From Lysinibacillus sp. B2A1 (GTDB lineage Bacteria > Bacillota > Bacilli > Bacillales_A > Planococcaceae): a DNA stretch of 64,000 nucleotides. The notes under the pieces are model-generated. The model had not been told where the DNA came from and made no database searches. It was given only the letters and a program-made list of their open reading frames with translations. This document shows, piece after piece, positions 61,812 to 64,000 of this stretch. The position numbers were made by a program, and so were the translations under genes. The stretch's first letter is position 1. Each line of letters opens with the position of its first letter. The stretch is taken from the NCBI GenBank assembly GCA_002973635.1, contig CP027224.1, forward strand, positions 3,668,501 through 3,732,500. Reading direction: 5' to 3'.

Positions 61812-62417
61812 TTAGGTCCAAGGGGTTTTATCTGAACCACTTGAACCTTTTTCGTTCGCTATTTTTGCGAAGTTAGTACCTACATCACTTGTGCCTGCAC
61901 TATTGTCTGCACCTCCAGCAGGATTCCACCCTCTAAATGTGGGTTGTTGCTTTTCTGGCACAAATAAAAAGGACTTTGATTCTTGCAACGATTTAAGTTG
62001 CTCATCAAGTCCTTTAGTGACTTTGCCATCCTTGCTTAATTCGATTGTATTTCGATCAATAAGTCCTGCAACTAAGTCCGAATCATGTACTTTGCCAGAT
62101 AAGGCTAATTTCAATGCACTTGATAAACGTTCATCTTTAAGTTCTTGCTCGTGTTGCTGTTTAGATGTCTCATTTGTTTGTTGGAGTTCAGTGATTTTTG
62201 CTTGAAGCCCTTCAACATCTACTTTCTTCAATTCTTCAAGTTGTGTATCTCGCTCAGATAATTGAGTTTCAAGTGAACTTTTAGCAGTAGACAACTCGTT
62301 ATATTTTGCTTTTGGTACCACATGCTTTGGAGCTTCTTTTGCTGCATTTGCCACAATTGTTTCAATCTGATCATCTGCAATACCAGCAGTTTTAAGTAAT
62401 TCTTTTAACCAATCCAT
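61812..62417 (-). CDS. Phage scaffolding protein (GP20/XkdF region)
   Basis: 201 aa starting MDWLKELLKTAGIADDQIET behind GGAGGT. A long coiled coil (about 40-95, ETQLSERDTQLEELKKVDVE) is followed by a C-terminal capsid-binding region (LVAGLIDRNTIELSKDGKVT). It directs head assembly and is removed or released afterwards. Confidence 0.88.
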   Translation of the reverse strand: MDWLKELLKTAGIADDQIETIVANAAKEAPKHVVPKAKYNELSTAKSSLETQLSERDTQLEELKKVDVEGLQAKITELQQTNETSKQQHEQELKDERLSSALKLALSGKVHDSDLVAGLIDRNTIELSKDGKVTKGLDEQLKSLQESKSFLFVPEKQQPTFRGWNPAGGADNSAGTSDVGTNFAKIANEKGSSGSDKTPWT

Positions 62418-62508
62418 TTTCATTACCTCCATACATTTTTATACAGGTCTGTGCCTGTTGGTGGTGTTCGCTTCTTTATGGTCTTGCCTTTAAAAAGACC
62501 AAATTAAA

Positions 62509-62528
62509 AAGCCGTGAAGTCACGACTT
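62509..62528 (-). terminator. Terminator upstream of the scaffold gene
   Basis: AAGTCGTGA/TCACGGCTT stem with TTTTAATTT on the minus strand. It overlaps the stop codon of the 76-aa gene, separating it from scaffold and capsid genes. Confidence 0.65.
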
Positions 62529-62757
62529 ATTGTTCTTCATACATACCATTAATGACATCCACTTTGGCGCATTCTAATAAACCTAAAGCCTCGACCGAGC
62601 TTCCATCAGATGAAACTACTTTGATTGTGCCATCTTTCGTTTTAATAATGCTTATTACCATTTCGATATCTTCAACATGATCTAAAGTATCTTCCAACGA
62701 TGCCCTTGGTGTGATAACGCCATCGCGAATTGCTTTCTTTTCACGAAAATCAATCAC
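62527..62757 (-). CDS. Small hypothetical phage protein, 76 aa
   Basis: GTG start overlapping the stop of the 39-aa ORF. Acidic, beta/alpha pattern with VVSSDGSSVEALGLLECAKV. Ends at a terminator. Unknown function. Confidence 0.65.
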   Translation of the reverse strand: MIDFREKKAIRDGVITPRASLEDTLDHVEDIEMVISIIKTKDGTIKVVSSDGSSVEALGLLECAKVDVINGMYEEQ

Positions 62758-62873
62758 AGAACATCACTCCTTGGCACACCAATAATGCTACTTAATTTAC
62801 CGTCTATAAAAATAGCGATTGTTTTTGGCGTTAAATATTCAATTGTCAGGATATAGGACGGTTTTATTTTCAT
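62754..62873 (-). CDS. 39-aa phage protein
   Basis: MKIKPSYILTIEYLTPKTIA, IFIDGKLSSIIGVPRSDVL. Its ATG overlaps the frame-corrected stop of the minor head protein and its TGA overlaps the next start, so it is a coupled cistron. Unknown function. Confidence 0.6.
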   Translation of the reverse strand: MKIKPSYILTIEYLTPKTIAIFIDGKLSSIIGVPRSDVL

Positions 62874-63906
62874 GCTACAAACCTCGCCTCCCACTCAGGA
62901 TATTTAATTTTTGAATCAATGTAGTAGACCTTACCATCACGACCACGAGCAATCCTTTGACTGACATCATCTTCAAAATACGGTGCTGTGGTCGTTCGAC
63001 AAAAGGGTGGAAAGGATTTGCTGTTACACCAGGTTCAAAGTCTGTCATCTTAAATACCTTGCCATCCATCGATTGGCAAATATCACTCGTCTTACCATCA
63101 AGCGTAGCAATAATTTCATATCGCTCGATACTTAGCTCGTTAAATGCATCCTTTTGAGCCGAAGCACTAAAAAAAGCCGATTCTGTCATCACTAAACGCT
63201 TAATTTGATAGCGTGTGTTTTGAGAACCTAGCTTTTTGTGTAATGTGCTAATAATCTTTTCTGGGCCTGTACCTTGAGCAACAGATTGAATTAACTCTGT
63301 GTGTAGTGTATTAAGTAAGATGTTTTTATCTCGCCATATCTTTTGGCTGAATGTTTGACCATCAGCAGTCCATGGTTTACTAATTACTTTCGTTAGCTTG
63401 GTTTCATCAAGTGCCTGTAGAGTAAAGCCAATCTCAAAAGCTTTTTGTACCTCAAATGCTGTGTGATAGTACTGAGTTTGATACGTTTCTTTCATCAGTC
63501 GCTCAAAGCCCTCAATTTGCCCACCATACAGCTTTTCTACATGTTGCTGTAATTGTAGTTGCAAACTCTCTAAACGACTTATATGGACGCGAGAAGACGC
63601 ATTTTCGAGTTGTTTCATCCACTTTTGATTTACTGCATTCTTTTTGCCATAATCGATATATTCCTCTACAGTCCATCGGAACTCTCGTAATTCATTGCTT
63701 TTTAGAAGCTGCTTGGCTTCGTCTAATGTGATTTCATTGTTCTTAGCAAAGCGTTGATACCATTTAGCAATATCCTTTTCGATTTCTTGCATAGTCTGGA
63801 TATACGCTTTCTCGAGATCCTTATAATAACTCGCATTCTTCTCATGCTGTGATTGCTCAAGCATTTCGAATCGTTTACGCCAGTAGTCTCTTTGTTTGTT
63901 TGCCAT
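62870..63906 (-). pseudogene. Phage minor head/morphogenesis protein, frameshifted
   Basis: The open frame gives 343 aa, but after ANPFHPF it leaves the family sequence. One extra T in the TTTT run (63001-63004) restores CRTTTAPYFEDDVSQRIARG and KVYYIDSKIKYPEWEARFVA, the conserved C-terminus of gp7/SPP1-like head morphogenesis proteins, and ends in ATGA overlap with the next gene. The N-terminal about 300 residues are intact (QMEIEKDIAKWYQRF, DGKTSDICQSMDGKVF). A single-base deletion is therefore likely. The true start ATG is preceded by AGGTGATATGTT. Confidence 0.8.
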
Positions 63907-64000
63907 AACATATCACCTGAATTCTTAAACTCATGAATATTACTAACGACTTTTAGTTGATGCGATAACAAAGGGTAACTTTTATTCGGGTCACTTAAAT
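63907..64000. other. Unassigned right edge
   Basis: No start or full gene is visible. A minus-strand frame from the window edge is open and runs on over the head protein gene in a different frame, so it is probably not a gene; a preceding portal gene likely ends beyond or at the edge. Confidence 0.3.

Noticed and set aside
63723..63971. Alternative-frame ORF at the right edge
   Set aside because: It lies over the start of the head protein gene in another frame with no ribosome site of its own and basic, low-complexity composition.

Overview
The window looks like chromosome of a low-GC, spore-forming Bacillales bacterium, most likely Lysinibacillus or a close relative. This is an inference from AT-rich codon use, strong AGGAGG ribosome sites, Bacillus-type families (ThrRS with a T-box leader, Amj, PaiA, YwnA/YwnB, ComP/ComA-like kinase and regulator, a Spo0E-family peptide) and a PBSX-like prophage. 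No rRNA, tRNA or CRISPR array was found.

Layout. 1-8 kb: a cobalamin riboswitch that feeds a 43-codon ORF with its own terminator, a sensor-less chemotaxis receptor, aspA, and a YwnA/YwnB-type regulator-reductase pair with two matching palindromic operators. A dispersed repeat follows, then a decayed ISL3 element still framed by an 8-bp target duplication. 8-16 kb: thyA, a divergent membrane protein / ComP-ComA-like two-component locus, a cold-shock gene and a ccsB-type cytochrome c biogenesis gene. 16-21 kb: acetyltransferases (one PaiA-like) with a SMI1/KNR4 protein, a hidden Spo0E-like ORF and a small exported protein. 21-25 kb: thrS, split from its T-box leader by an IS110-type element. 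25-33 kb: Amj lipid II flippase, a MarR operon with paired operators, an HD hydrolase and a (PGGMPM)n repeat protein. 33-40 kb: an esterase, an IS4 element, a phage-like gene and integrase relic, an EF-G-binding protein with a leader peptide, an IS1182 element and a polysaccharide polymerase.

From about 40.9 kb to the right edge lies the late half of a contractile-tail (PBSX/Xkd-type) prophage, read on the minus strand from the right edge leftwards. The order is minor head protein, scaffold, decoration, capsid, connectors, sheath, tube, tail chaperone with a programmed -1 frameshift, tape measure, LysM protein, XkdQ-T-like baseplate genes, fibres, XhlA, holin and amidase. A LexA-boxed YolD module and an ATP-dependent DNA ligase follow. 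Two cargo genes interrupt the module: an acyltransferase on the opposite strand, and a membrane protein between tail chaperone and tape measure. Three structural genes (minor head protein, tape measure, XkdQ) each carry one single-base frameshift in a short homopolymer, so the prophage is either decaying or has local sequence errors.
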